Assembly: GCF_003473485.1 (NCBI RefSeq)
Contig: NC_053048.1
Coordinates: 48,791,755 to 48,855,754, forward strand
Direction: 5' to 3'
Length of the DNA: 64,000 bases
Origin: Medicago truncatula
Taxonomy: Eukaryota; Streptophyta; Magnoliopsida; Fabales; Fabaceae
A program made the position numbers and the translations under genes. Every line of letters begins with the position of its first letter. Within the stretch, counting starts at the first letter, position 1. A model generated the notes under the pieces. The model saw only the letters and a program-made list of their open reading frames with translations. It did not search any database and was not told where the DNA came from. This document shows, in pieces, positions 46,415 through 56,776 of this stretch.

Positions 46415-47974
46415 GGCTAAATTACTTTTTTGGTCCTCTAACTATTTAATTGGTATCGGATTGGTCCTCTAACTAAAAATTGATTTCTTTCGGTCCCTTA
46501 AGTTTCTTAATGTTACTACATTTAGTCCTTTCTGTTAAATTTATTTAAAAAAACGTTAGGTTTTATACAATTAGGGTTGGGAATAGGCCAGGCCAGGCCA
46601 GACTTTGATAGGCCTGAGCCTGGCTTACGAAAAAATTTGCAAGCCTGAGCCTGGCCTATGGCCTTTCATAGGCCTTTTTTTTTTGCCTGGCCTGGCCTAT
46701 TTAAAAGTCTGGCCTGGCCTGAAAGCCTATTTGCAGGCCTACTTACTATTAAAGTCACTAAACATTCTATTTTATCTACTTTTAAATAGGCTTAATAGGT
46801 CTCAAAACTTATTTCAGTGTAAAACTTGTCTATCACTACTATAAGGCCTTAAAAGTCTATTTCACTATAAAGCTTTAAAGCCTATTTAAAAAGTCCACTA
46901 TGAAGCCTAACATGCATAAACAGGCCAACCTATTAGGCTTCATAGGCTTTTTTGATAGCCTAAGTCTGGCCTATTTACTTAAATAGGCTTTTTAAAAAGC
47001 CTAAGCCTAGTCTTTTTAATAAACAGGCCAGGCCAGACCAGGCTTAAACAGGCCAGGCCATAGGCCCCTGTAGGCCAGCCTGGCCTATTTCCAACCCTAT
47101 ATACAATCATCATCTTCATTCAACTTCTTCATCATCTTCCTCATCCACCTTCATCAAAAAACAGCAAAACAAAAATCTGGAAAATAAAATAAAATTCTTC
47201 ATACAACTTGAAATCACTACTCTATAAACACCTAATTTTTCTGCATTTTATTCCCCTTCTTCAACATCATCTTTATCACATCATTATCATCCACCCCATC
47301 ATCATCTTCTTCTTCTTCGTTCAAACCCACAAACACATAAATTTCTGAAAAAAAATTATTCATCTTCTTCCATATTATTTCCTCCTATTTTTTATTTTAT
47401 TTTTATTTTTGAACAGCCAATAAATTAAAACAAGCAACTCCATGAGAAAATGGAAATGTTGTCAAAAACAAAATCTCAGGCATAAAGCTAAGGAACAAAC
47501 AATGCATAAGCTAAAAAACAACCTCCCTAAAGAAACCAAACTGTCTTTCAACAAGGAATCATAATCAAAAAAAGGTTAGCAATTGAGTATAGAATTCGTT
47601 TTATGTCATTCAAGCAAAGCAGATTTATCAGATTCAATTTTATCCCTTTTTGCTTTCCCCCCTTTCAGAACCCTAATTTTATGTTGGTAGTGCTCGATTT
47701 TGTTGTTGTGGTTAATGGGTTGTTGTGATTGTTTGTTGTATGGTTTTGTTGTTGTTGTTTGTTCATGATGCTGAGTTTTGGTCTTGATGTTGTTGATGGT
47801 GTTCTTCCTATTTTTCAGAAATTGATGAACCCTAACGTTTTTTAATTAATTTAACGGAAAAGATTAAATGTAGTAACGGTGAAAAACTTAAGGAATCGAA
47901 ATAAATAAATTTTTAGTTAGATGACCAATCCGATATTAATTAAATAGTTAAAGGACAAAAAAAATAATTTAGCC
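46415..47974. mobile_element. Mutator-like element in intron 1 of copy B
   Basis: 1560 bp with long inverted repeats of about 150 bp (GGCTAAATTACTTTTTTGGT at the left; the right end on the minus strand starts GGCTAAATTATTTTTTTTGT; both continue ATCGGATTGGTC and TTACTACATTTA). AATTGCATT at 46406-46414 and AAATGCATT at 47975-47983 form a 9-bp duplication with one mismatch. Near 47395-47560 there is a patch resembling a retroposon 3' end. No transposase. Confidence 0.82.
46572..47099. mobile_element. hAT-like non-autonomous element, GGCCTA-rich, nested
   Basis: 528 bp. Termini TAGGGTTGGGAATAGGCCAG and the complement of TAGGGTTGGAAATAGGCCAG. A perfect 8-bp duplication TATACAAT at 46564-46571 and 47100-47107 marks it as hAT type. 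The interior is a dense array of AGGCCTA/TAGGCCT-type words in both orientations. Confidence 0.88.
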
Positions 47975-48363
47975 AAATGCATTCAATGAAGAATATGAGA
48001 AATGTATTACGGAGAAAGTAACGATATTCGTGATCAGCAGTTCGAGACTTTGGAATTGCTTTCTTATCACTAATATGAGCTCTGTGGAGAAGAAATCCAT
48101 TAATGTTCATAATGAGCAATTTCTTCTTAGGACTATGATTCAGTTTCTCAAGAGAAAGACCCAACTCTAGTTCTTCTGAACATTTGTGATCATCAAGGTC
48201 AACATGATTAGCTTCAGAGTCTTTGATTTTGATATTTCCGTCACTGCAACTCTTTTTCTTTGCGTCCATTCTTGATACACTTCACTGAATTATGATTACG
48301 GTGTAGTGCTTTACTTGCTTTAAATACACAAGTGGAAAATGTGGGAGATCGTGTATTATTAAA

Positions 48364-48547
48364 GAGAAATGATATTTGAACATCCATTTTATGACAACTT
48401 TTGTGACAACTTTCTCTTTCATACTCACATTACTTTTTACTTTATCTCTCTGTTGTTTTGGTTTTCGTGCATATACCAACTTTTCCTTTGTAAATTATGG
48501 TTGTCACAAAAATTGTCAACTAAATGGTTGTTCAAATAACACTCCTC
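48364..48547. mobile_element. MITE, GATATTTGTAC family, 9-bp duplication
   Basis: 184 bp, left terminus GAGAAATGATATTTGAACAT, right terminus the complement of GAGGAGTGTTATTTGAACAA; ATTATTAAA at 48355-48363 and ATTACTAAA at 48548-48556. It lies about 95 bp upstream of copy B's start. Confidence 0.75.
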
Positions 48548-48803
48548 ATTACTAAAGATGACATTAATGTAAAAGATGAAAAGGTGAAATAAACAGATTC
48601 AATGTTCCCTTCAGTGACATTGGTAATCCTAAACGTCTTCCAATGGTATTAGAAATGTTAAATGTACTCCCTCCTCAGTTTATTTCACATTTACATGAAA
48701 AGGACAATTTCGGTAGTAAAATTCAATTTTGATTACATTTTGTGTTGTCATATATTTTTAGGATGTGACTAGATAAACATTTGATAACGGCAACTTAAGA
48801 ATG

Positions 48804-49090
48804 TACTCCCTTCGTTCCTATATCTAAGCACCCATTGAGAAAAAAATTTGTCCCTAAATATAACCTCTCTTTCAATTTTTTAGATGCATTTATTACTTTT
48901 TTCTTAACATAACTCTAATTAATACTACTAATTTACCTTGGAATATGAAAAAGTCAAATTTGAATACACTACAAACAAGGACAATTTAGTGATATCCCCA
49001 CACAAAATGAAAATATTAATTAAACTTTCACCTTTTCTTAATCTTTGTGAAATTTTCAATGAGAGCTTAGATTAAGGGACACAGGGAGTA
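48804..49090. mobile_element. Stowaway-like MITE
   Basis: Ends TACTCCCTTCGTTCCTATAT and AAGGGACACAGGGAGTA, 287 bp. Confidence 0.7.
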
Positions 49091-49107
49091 GTAAAATTTA
49101 GGGTCTT

Positions 49108-49301
49108 GTTAACTTGTGTCCTTAGGGCACAAGTTAAGGAACTATAAAAGGAAATAAACAATAAATTTTGTATCAAAAGTATACAAAATTATAAATGATT
49201 AAACATTTGTGATGTTGAATACACAATTTTCAAAAAAACAATTATATCTTTAACTTCTTAACTTGTGCCCTAACTCTTATGGCACAAGTTAATATTTTCT
49301 T
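49108..49301. mobile_element. MITE whose two ends are each palindromic
   Basis: Left end TTAACTTGTGTCCTTAGGGC continuing ACAAGTTAA; right end TTAACTTGTGCCCTAACTCT continuing to GGCACAAGTTAA. Each end can fold back on itself and the two pair with each other. Similar single ends occur at about 43393 and 49600. Confidence 0.6.
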
Positions 49302-49649
49302 AAAACTTATTTGTAGTTTAATCATGTTCCAGACTTCTTATTTGCACAGTTGCTCCCATTTTTTAGGAAAAATTAATGAGTGCTTCCATGTTAAGATACA
49401 AGAAAATTAAGTTTGTGCTTTGAAAAAAATAATATCATAACTCTGGTATTATTGTTCACTTATGTTTTTTCAATAATAAAGGAAAAACTAATTAGCATAA
49501 GTTAATAAATTAAAAAGTTTTTTTTTTAAAAGTTGTGCGTTCAATGTCTTATAAGGTTATCTATTCAGATTTTATTTTAATTCTATTTTAAATTTTTTAA
49601 CTTGTATCTTAGGTACAAGTTAGTATGATCCAAAATATGTTTTACTAAA

Positions 49650-49842
49650 AGAAATGCTACTTCTAGCGAATATATTGTCTCGAACAGATCACGAGAGCAC
49701 AATTATGAGGGTAGCTGGACCCATCCAATTTTACTTCCACCCACAACTTCTGTGATTTGTGTACAGAACCAGATTTTGATTGGTTGAGAAGGATTTCGCG
49801 AGCGCTTCGTGAAGAATCCTCTCGCTATGAATAGTAGTCCTC
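49650..49842. mobile_element. Mutator-type MITE with 9-bp duplication
   Basis: 193 bp, termini AGAAATGCTACTTCTAGCGA and (minus strand) GAGGACTACTATTCATAGCG; TTTACTAAA duplicated at 49641-49649 and 49843-49851. Confidence 0.75.
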
Positions 49843-50132
49843 TTTACTAAATAGTCCCTAAATAAAATTCGAAAACCACCGTGGATTGTACAATAAATTG
49901 CCAAAATAAAATTGAACTTAGTCCAAATAAGATAAGGAACAGTATAATCCAAACCATCGTTACATAGGTATGATCATAATACCAACAATGAAGAAAAAAT
50001 TACAAAACTTCACACACACATATTGAAACAAGTGTCTTTTGTAAAATAAGTAAACATTTCTCCAAAACATAGTTCGTCACACACATATAACCACTGCATT
50101 TTGTTATGCAACATTATTGAACCATGTTTTAC

Positions 50133-51427
50133 TCAATTGTTGGTAGTTATACGTGAACGAACACGAGAATAAAAGGCCCAATCAGGATGAGATGTTGTAA
50201 TTGCTGGTTCACCAATAGCATTATCTTTCACATATGACTGAACATCTTCAGCTTCAGCTACTCCTTTCAAGTACTTGCATATGTCCCCATTTGGATCTAT
50301 TCAAATTATAAATAAAAAAATTAAAAAATAAAATAAAATAAAAAAAATTACATCACTAAAATTAAATACACCAAATCTCTAGAAAAATAAAATATAAGAA
50401 GCATAAGTTCTAACCCAGTGCCTTGTCATCCTTGTCCTCAGGATCATATGACTTAGGAAAAATAATTGATGTATTGGGCTGCAATTTGAGGTGATTAAAG
50501 CTGTTAATATTTGATTCAAAAACAGTTTTTTATATTAATATAAAGAAAAACAAGTGAATTACCGGATTAAGGAAAGACTTGTATGGTTTGTCATCGATCA
50601 GCAACGTATTTGAAGCAGAATACGGTCCTCCTTTCTTGATAGTGTCCCACACTTTTTTCAGTTCTTTGAAAAAGAGAGGTTTCTTATTGTTCTCCAAGGA
50701 TTTAAAACCAGAATCTCTACATTTATGTTGATCCTAAAATAAATATATGAAAACACAAACATTAGGCCTGAAAAAACGTAAAGTTAACATTTTAAAAAAT
50801 AATTTAATGCATGAAACAACATAAACGACTTCAAGTAAATGTACCCAAACAAATAGTAGCTTGTTTTTCGAATCGCCAATAGCACATGCTAAAGCACCAT
50901 CAACATTATGTCTGCATTTAGTGTAACAAAAGGGATACAGTGTAAGAAAAAATAATAAATCAAATTTAAAAAGTAAAAAAATAGAAGAGTGTTACTGACT
51001 CCATTGCAGAAGACCAAACCCCCACTTCAAATCTTTCTAAGCAGAATTTCATAAATTCTTCACTAAATGGCCTCTTGTAAACTGTAACACAATTCATAAA
51101 ATAATCAATAATAGTAAATATGCATTCAAATACTTTATGAAGAATATGATAAAAATTGCTAAATTTATTTATGAGAAACGTATTACGGAGAAAGTAACGA
51201 TATTTGTAATCAGCGGTCCGAGACTTTGGAATTGCTTTCTTGTCAGTGACACGAGCTCTATGGAGAAGAAATCCATTAAGGTTCATAATAAGCAATTTCT
51301 TCTTAGGTCCGAGATTCAGCTTCTCAAGAAAAAGGTCCAATTCTGGACTTTTGTGATCATCATGATCAGCTTCAGAGTCTTTGATTTTGATATTTCCATC
51401 ACTGCAACTCTCTTTCTTTGCTTCCAT
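50133..51427 (-). CDS. NIF/FCP1-like HAD protein, copy C (predicted pseudophosphatase)
   Basis: Six exons, 51427-51187, 51081-51000, 50911-50845, 50733-50563, 50478-50415 and 50296-50133, all in phase, give 262 aa. The layout follows the FCP1/SCP (NLI-interacting-factor) HAD family: LLIMNLNGFLLHRA (45-58), YKRPFSEEFMKFCLERFEVG and VWSSAM, then LLIDDKPYKSFLNP (DD at 177-178), and a C-terminal DPNGDICKYLKGVAEAEDVQ block. Active members have D-x-D-x-T as motif I; here N49-L-N51-G-F replaces it, so the nucleophile is absent and phosphatase activity is unlikely. The second DD pair is kept. There is no signal peptide; the N-terminus is acidic and disordered-looking. It is the best preserved of four tandem copies. 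The start ATG is shared with copy A. Confidence 0.85.
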
Positions 51428-51842
51428 TCTTGATACACTTTGCTAAATTATGGTAATGATGATGACAAAATGTGTAGTGTTTTACTTGCTTTATAACAAG
51501 TGGAAAAGGTGAAATAAACCGATTCAGTGTTCCCTTTAGTGACATTGGTATTTCTAAACGTACGTATAGAAGAATTAAATTCATTCAATTCAATTCAAAA
51601 ATCCATGTGCAAGTATATGTTTTTGATCGTATAAATATCTCTATTTTTGTTTTTAATTCCTCTAAAAAATATCCTTGTAACTAAAAAAAAAATTCCTCTA
51701 AAAAATATCAATAATTTTGATTTCCGAAATGTTTTCGTCAAGGTTTTTAGTTATCGGTCTTTTAATTAAACTCATGTGTATCTTTTAAAAATTTAAATTA
51801 TATGTGTCAAAATCTTCCTTCAAACAAGAAAAAAAGTGTTAC

Positions 51843-52107
51843 TATCTCATGCTAATGTTTCGTTGCATCACACTCTCCGCGAAGGTAATCAATGTGCCGA
51901 TTTTCTGGCCAAGCTAGGAGCTTTTTCGAATGATATTCTGTTAGCGCACCCGCATCCCCTGAAGATCTCCGTCCGTTGTTGAAGATAGATGCATTAGGAA
52001 CTCTGTTCTTGATATCTTAGTTTTCCCCTTTGGGGTTTTTTTCTTCTGTTTTCTGCTTTGTTAGCAATGTAACAAAAAAAAACAAAAAAAAAAAAAAAAA
52101 AAAAAAA
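51843..52107 (+). mobile_element. 5'-truncated LINE 3' end with poly(A) tail
   Basis: It opens in the last part of an RNase H frame (HHTLREGNQCADFLAKLGAF, a standard end of plant L1 elements), passes through a T-rich 3' untranslated region, and ends in an A-rich tail at 52073-52107. Only about 265 bp remain, the usual result of aborted reverse transcription. Confidence 0.82.
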
Positions 52108-52364
52108 CAAGAAAAAAAGGGTTGAAATCTAATTTAAAAAAGGTTTTGCTTGAAAATTTGAGAACGTATTTTGAAGCACTTGGATTGAAGATATAAGCGT
52201 ATTAATTTTCATAACACTTATTAAAAAAAATTGCAAGTAATTTATATAAAAACTCTTCATTTATTATAAAGTAAACACATAATATTTATAATTTTAAGCA
52301 ACTAAGTTAAGTTGTTTTTATCTATTTCCCTTCAACTTTACATATTTTTTTAGTTGGATCTTGC

Positions 52365-52793
52365 TAACGAGTGTCCTAACGATACTCCCTCCGTTTCAAA
52401 ATACATGTCCAATTTTTGCAATGTGCACTATTCACTTGACTTACTTTGATCATACTTTTTAACTAATATATAAATACAAATATTAGCATGTAAGATGTTG
52501 TTTCATTTGTCTCGACAAATATTTTCAAAATATTAAATTTTTATAATTTTTTACTTTAGAAAATTAAAGATATTAACAGTCAAAATTATGCATTGGCATA
52601 TGTGAAGTGATTGACTTGGACATGTATTTTGAAACGGAGGGAGTATTATTTAAGGATTTTCAATTAAGAAACTTTTCATTGAAAAAGTTCAATAATTCAA
52701 TTTCCGATGCATTAAATGTACAAGTTTCCATAACAATTTATTATCTACAGTTATTAACAAATGTCCTAAGAGCACTCGCTAGCATTTCCCTTT
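52365..52793. mobile_element. Fold-back MITE interrupted by a Stowaway-like MITE
   Basis: Left end TTGCTAACGAGTGTCCTAA and right end CTAAGAGCACTCGCTAGCA are inverted repeats. The MITE at 52383 lies inside. Probably related to the 49108 family (shared GTCCTAA/GGCAC-like palindromic tips). Confidence 0.5.
52383..52645. mobile_element. Stowaway-like MITE
   Basis: TACTCCCTCCGTTTCAAAAT and ATTTTGAAACGGAGGGAGTA, 263 bp, TA-flanked. Confidence 0.8.
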
Positions 52794-55158
52794 TTAGTTT
52801 AAAGAACAAAAGTGATAAAAAGCGAGATTTAAAGTCAGAGCACATTCGCTAGACGAGCACTAGCGAATTCAAAGCAAAAAATTATATAGTTTAAGGTAAA
52901 TTTCTAAAGCATATTCGTTAGGCTCACCATATGTCGCCTAACGAATTAAGACAGTTTTAGTAACTTGATAGATGAGTTGTCAATTCCGTCTATGTGAAGA
53001 AACCTCGAGTTGCAGGTGAGCTGAATTCACCCAACGAATGTTCACTCTTTTTTTTAGGAGGAACAAATGTTCACTCTTGCATACATTTAAAAGGGCAGCT
53101 CAGATAGTTCGTGAGAAAAGAACCAAATTTTGGAGGAACCGACATATTTTTTTTCTTAATATCGTGTTTTTTTTAAAGTATTTCATAAAAGCAAGTAGCC
53201 CACTCGATAATTCAACTTTCGCATAGACATAATTCAAATGCTACCAAACTAAAGCTTAAAACCTAGTACATGATAAGATAAAAAGGTTATAAAGCAACAT
53301 GCAAGTGGCAAAAGTGGTGGTAAATTGAGAGAAGAAGAAAACCCCAAGAGAAAGGAAAGAATTCCAATTGGTTGAAGGGGGTTATATAAAAAGCAAATTT
53401 GGTTCTTTTGCAAATTATTTTGAGTTCAAAGACAAGAAAGAAAAAGAAAAAAAGTGATCTAGACAAAAGACATAAGTAGGTCTGGAAATGAGTCGAGTCG
53501 AATTTTCTTTCTTCTTATTTTATCGTAGTAATAACATTATATCTAACTAATCATCTCTAGTATTGAGATTATGTGTAGATACTATGAATTTGTTGTAAAT
53601 ATTTGATCAAGATGGTTATATATAAATTTTAGGTTTAATGATGTGTTTCGTCCTTGCAATTAGACGTCAATTAGACATGCAATCCGAAAATGAAATTTTG
53701 ATTTAGAAAGTGTGAGACATAATTTTTTTATCTAAATGGTTTGAATTAAATCATGTGTATATACTTATGCCTAGACATGAAGTTATGTTTGCATTCCTAT
53801 CATTGATATGGTCACATGTCATTGAATCAATCGGCTATTTTGTTCAATATCAAAAGTCAATAGATATAACGGATTTTGCGTTGTTAGATAGATATGTCAA
53901 CGTATGATGAAGAATAGTTGAAAACATGATTGAATTAGAAGGAGTATATAATCAATCAAGTAAAAACTTTAGACGATTAGTTAAAGTTATGTAAGCAAAC
54001 TAAGCCAAAACTATTAAGCTTCTCAAAGCATATGTGTGTGATTTATGCCAACTAAAGTTAGATAGAGCTGCAACTGCAGCACTGCCACGCTAACAGTTAG
54101 TTAGGCCATGCTAGCAGGTTGCTATGCCACACTGGTAGTTAGTTAAGCCACATACGCTTAACTCCATAAGTTAGTTTGACTGCTTCACTTGCTATCAATG
54201 AACAAATAGGTATCACTTGTGTAATTTATCATCATTCAATAAAATGAATCAAAGTTGCATAGCAACACAATTCTTACTTCCAAAGAATCTCTGCCTTGTT
54301 AGGCTTACTTTATCAGGAAAAATTAAAAAAATAAAAAGCTTGGGCAAATTCGAAGAAATCATGGATTGGAAAATACACTGCCAAACAAATAGTAGCTTTT
54401 TTTTGGGGAAATTGCTGAATCTAGCGAGAAACTATCATAGCAAAGACTTCGTGAATTGTTTTTTTTTTTTGTAGTTAAAACTACTCCAAGGTGTTTAAGT
54501 ACCGAAAGACTTATGGCACATCATAAGAAATTTTGGTGAGATGCAAACAATTTTGGCAAAAAGTAAGTCAGGAAAATTGGATAAATGTTTTTAGCATTGG
54601 GCAATAAGCTTCTTTGTATAGGAATTTGAAAACCAAAAATTGTATCAAATATATGTTAGAATTGGTCTACTTTAAAAAGGATTCTAAAGTCTAAACTAAA
54701 CTAAAGTCATGTCCAGCAACATTGTGTGCAAAAATATAAGGGCTCTACTGTGTGGAAAAATAAATGTTCTTCCAATGGCCATACAGTTCCTTTAAGATTA
54801 TAGTTTATAGATCATAGTTAATTAGTTATCATATTCTAGATCTGCTTCATTTAAATGATTATGGTTCTTTTTTTTTATGGGTCTTAAAAGTGTAATTTAA
54901 AGCTCTCTTTATCAAAAAAATAAAGAATTAGGATCAACATCAACATTATCATTATATAAGTCATTTCACAACAACGAAAATTAAAACAAAACAAGATCAG
55001 CATTTCATCCATTATGCAACCCTGGAGGTTTTGCAAAATAAGTTGCTCAAACATAAATTTCAAAATAAATTTCTTTAGAACAAAAGTTATCACCCAATTC
55101 CAGCAACAAGCAAGGAAACCAAGCCACTGTCTTTCATTAATGTCCACTGATCAATGTT
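52794..55158. other. Gene-free DNA between phosphatase-like copies C and D
   Basis: No supported gene. Text at about 53985-54280 (repeated GTTAGTTAAGCCACA-like phrases ending TTCAATAAAATGAATC) has the look of an old LTR fossil of Ty1/copia kind, but no paired LTR, primer site or coding part is visible. CAAACAAATAGTAGCTT at about 54383 matches a short piece of exon 3 of the phosphatase-like family and may be a scrap of another copy. Confidence 0.35.
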
Positions 55159-56396
55159 TTATTCAATACTGCGACGAAATCGCGAGTAAAAACCCCAATC
55201 AGGATGAGATGTTGTAATTGCTGGTACACCAAAAGCATTATCCTTCACATAAGACTGAACATCTTCAGCTTCAGCTAGCCCTTTCAAGTACTTGCAAAGG
55301 TCACCATTTGGATCTATACAAAAAAAAAAAAAATTATTAAAAAATTACATCTCTAAAATTAAATACATCAAATCTCGAAAAAAATCAAAATATAAGAAGC
55401 ATAAGTTCTAACCCAATGCCTTGTCACACTTGTCCACTGGATCATACGGCTCGGTAAAAATTGATGTATTGGGCTGCAATTTGAGGTGATTAAAGCTGTT
55501 AATATTGATTTAAAAAACAATATTAGTAAAAACAAGTGAACTACCGGATTAAGCAAGGACTTGTATGGTTTGTCATCAATTAGCAAGGTATTGGAAGCAG
55601 AATACGGTCCTCCTTTCTTGACACTGTGCCACACTTCTTTCAGTTCCTTGAAAAAAAGGGGCTTCTGGTTGTTCTCCAAGGATTTAAAACCAGAATCTCT
55701 ACATTTATCTTGATCCTAATATAAATGTATGAAACACATTAATTAACGAATAGAGTTATTAGGAAATGATTTTATGTATAAAACAGCATAAGCGAGTATA
55801 CGAACCCAAACAAATAGTAGCTTGTTTTTCAATTCTCCGATGGCACAGGCTAAAGCATCATCAATATTATGCCTAATTATTAATTACAATAAAAAGGATA
55901 CAGTTTAAGATCAAGTAATTAATCAAATTTAAAGAGGAAAAAAGGGAAGAAATGAAATAGAAGATCAGCGTTACTGACTCCATTGCAGAAGACCAGAGTC
56001 CCACTTCAAATCTTTCCAAGCAGAATTTAATAAATTCTTCGCTAAATGGCCTCTTAAAAACTGCACCAAATTTCCGACTAATTAATAGTCATTAATTAAA
56101 ATTCATTCAAGTATTATATAAAGCATATAATAAAAAGAAATATAAAGTGTATGTTGAGTTGAGAAAATATTACGTAGAAAGTAAGGATATTTGTAATCAG
56201 CAGTTCGAGACTTTGGAATTGCTTTCTTATCACAAACATGAGCTCTATGGAGAAGAAATCCGTTAAGGTTCATAATTAGCAATTTCTTCTTAGGTCCGAG
56301 ATTAAGTTTCTCAAGAGAAAGACCAAATTCTGGTTCTTCTGAACTTTTGTGATCATCATGATCAGCTTCAAGAGTCTTTGATTTTGATATTTCCAT
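55159..56396 (-). CDS. NIF/FCP1-like HAD protein, copy D (predicted pseudophosphatase, altered N-terminus)
   Basis: Six exons, 56396-56174, 56060-55979, 55872-55806, 55715-55545, 55473-55413 and 55313-55159, in phase throughout, give 252 aa. It matches copy C domain by domain: LLIMNLNGFLLHRAHV with N-x-N instead of the catalytic D-x-D, FKRPFSEEFIKFCLERFEVG, LLIDDKPYKSLLNP, and DPNGDLCKYLKGLAEAEDVQ. The start inherited from the family (ATG at 56424) now runs into a stop after 18 codons because one T is inserted in GACTCT-T-GAAGCT. The next ATG, at 56396 and in the frame of the rest, yields MEISKSKTLEADHDD and restores a readable protein with a shorter N-terminus. Exon 5 is one codon shorter than in copy C. 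Whether translation really starts there is uncertain. Confidence 0.75.
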
Positions 56397-56776
56397 CACT
56401 GGAACTCTTCTTCTTTACGTCCATTATTGATACACTTTGCTGAATTATGATGACAAAATGGAGGATATATATATATATAGTACATTAACTAGTAATTAAT
56501 TAAACCATGGGAAGATTAAAAGGTCAAAGATAAACCGATTCAATTTTGCTCTTAGTCACATTGGTAATCCTGAACGTTAATTGATTCTCATTCCTGTTGG
56601 TATTGGAATTAGAAATGTTAAATGCATGGATAGAAGAATTAAACTCATTCAATTCAAACGTGCATTTATGAGTTTCTCTACGACATTGAAGTAGCCATTT
56701 TACTAGTACTCCAAATTAGACATCCAAATTCAATTTACCACCATGGAGAAAGATAAAGAGATTGATGTGATAGAAG

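Larger units (their letters stand above)
45246..48269 (-). pseudogene. NIF/FCP1-like HAD phosphatase homologue, copy B (broken, insertion-laden)
   Basis: Exon 1 (48269-48011) begins MDAKKKSCSDGNIKIKDSEA and has LLIMNINGFLLHRA, the N-x-N version of the HAD nucleophile motif. Exon 2 (46343-46262) has YKRPFTEEFMKFCLERFEVG. Exon 3 (about 46101-46033) ends in GG-CTGC where its relatives have GG-GTAC, so its donor is lost. Exon 4 keeps only its second half (KPFKELKEVWDDVKKG to SFLNP, with DARPY replacing DDKPY); a MITE replaces the first half. Exon 5 begins abnormally, and the last exon shifts frame near 45280, ending IILVFVHL-like instead of FYSRVRSR. Intron 1 is about 1.67 kb because a 1.56-kb Mutator-like element sits in it. 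Not functional. Confidence 0.85.

Noticed and set aside
53985-54280. LTR-like text of Ty1/copia flavour
   Set aside because: Not called as an element because there is no second LTR and no internal region; noted only as a possible old fossil in the gap entry.
54217-54474. 85-codon plus-strand frame
   Set aside because: No domain; it runs through LTR-like text and a T-run, and its only family resemblance is a 17-base match to the opposite strand of a phosphatase-like exon.
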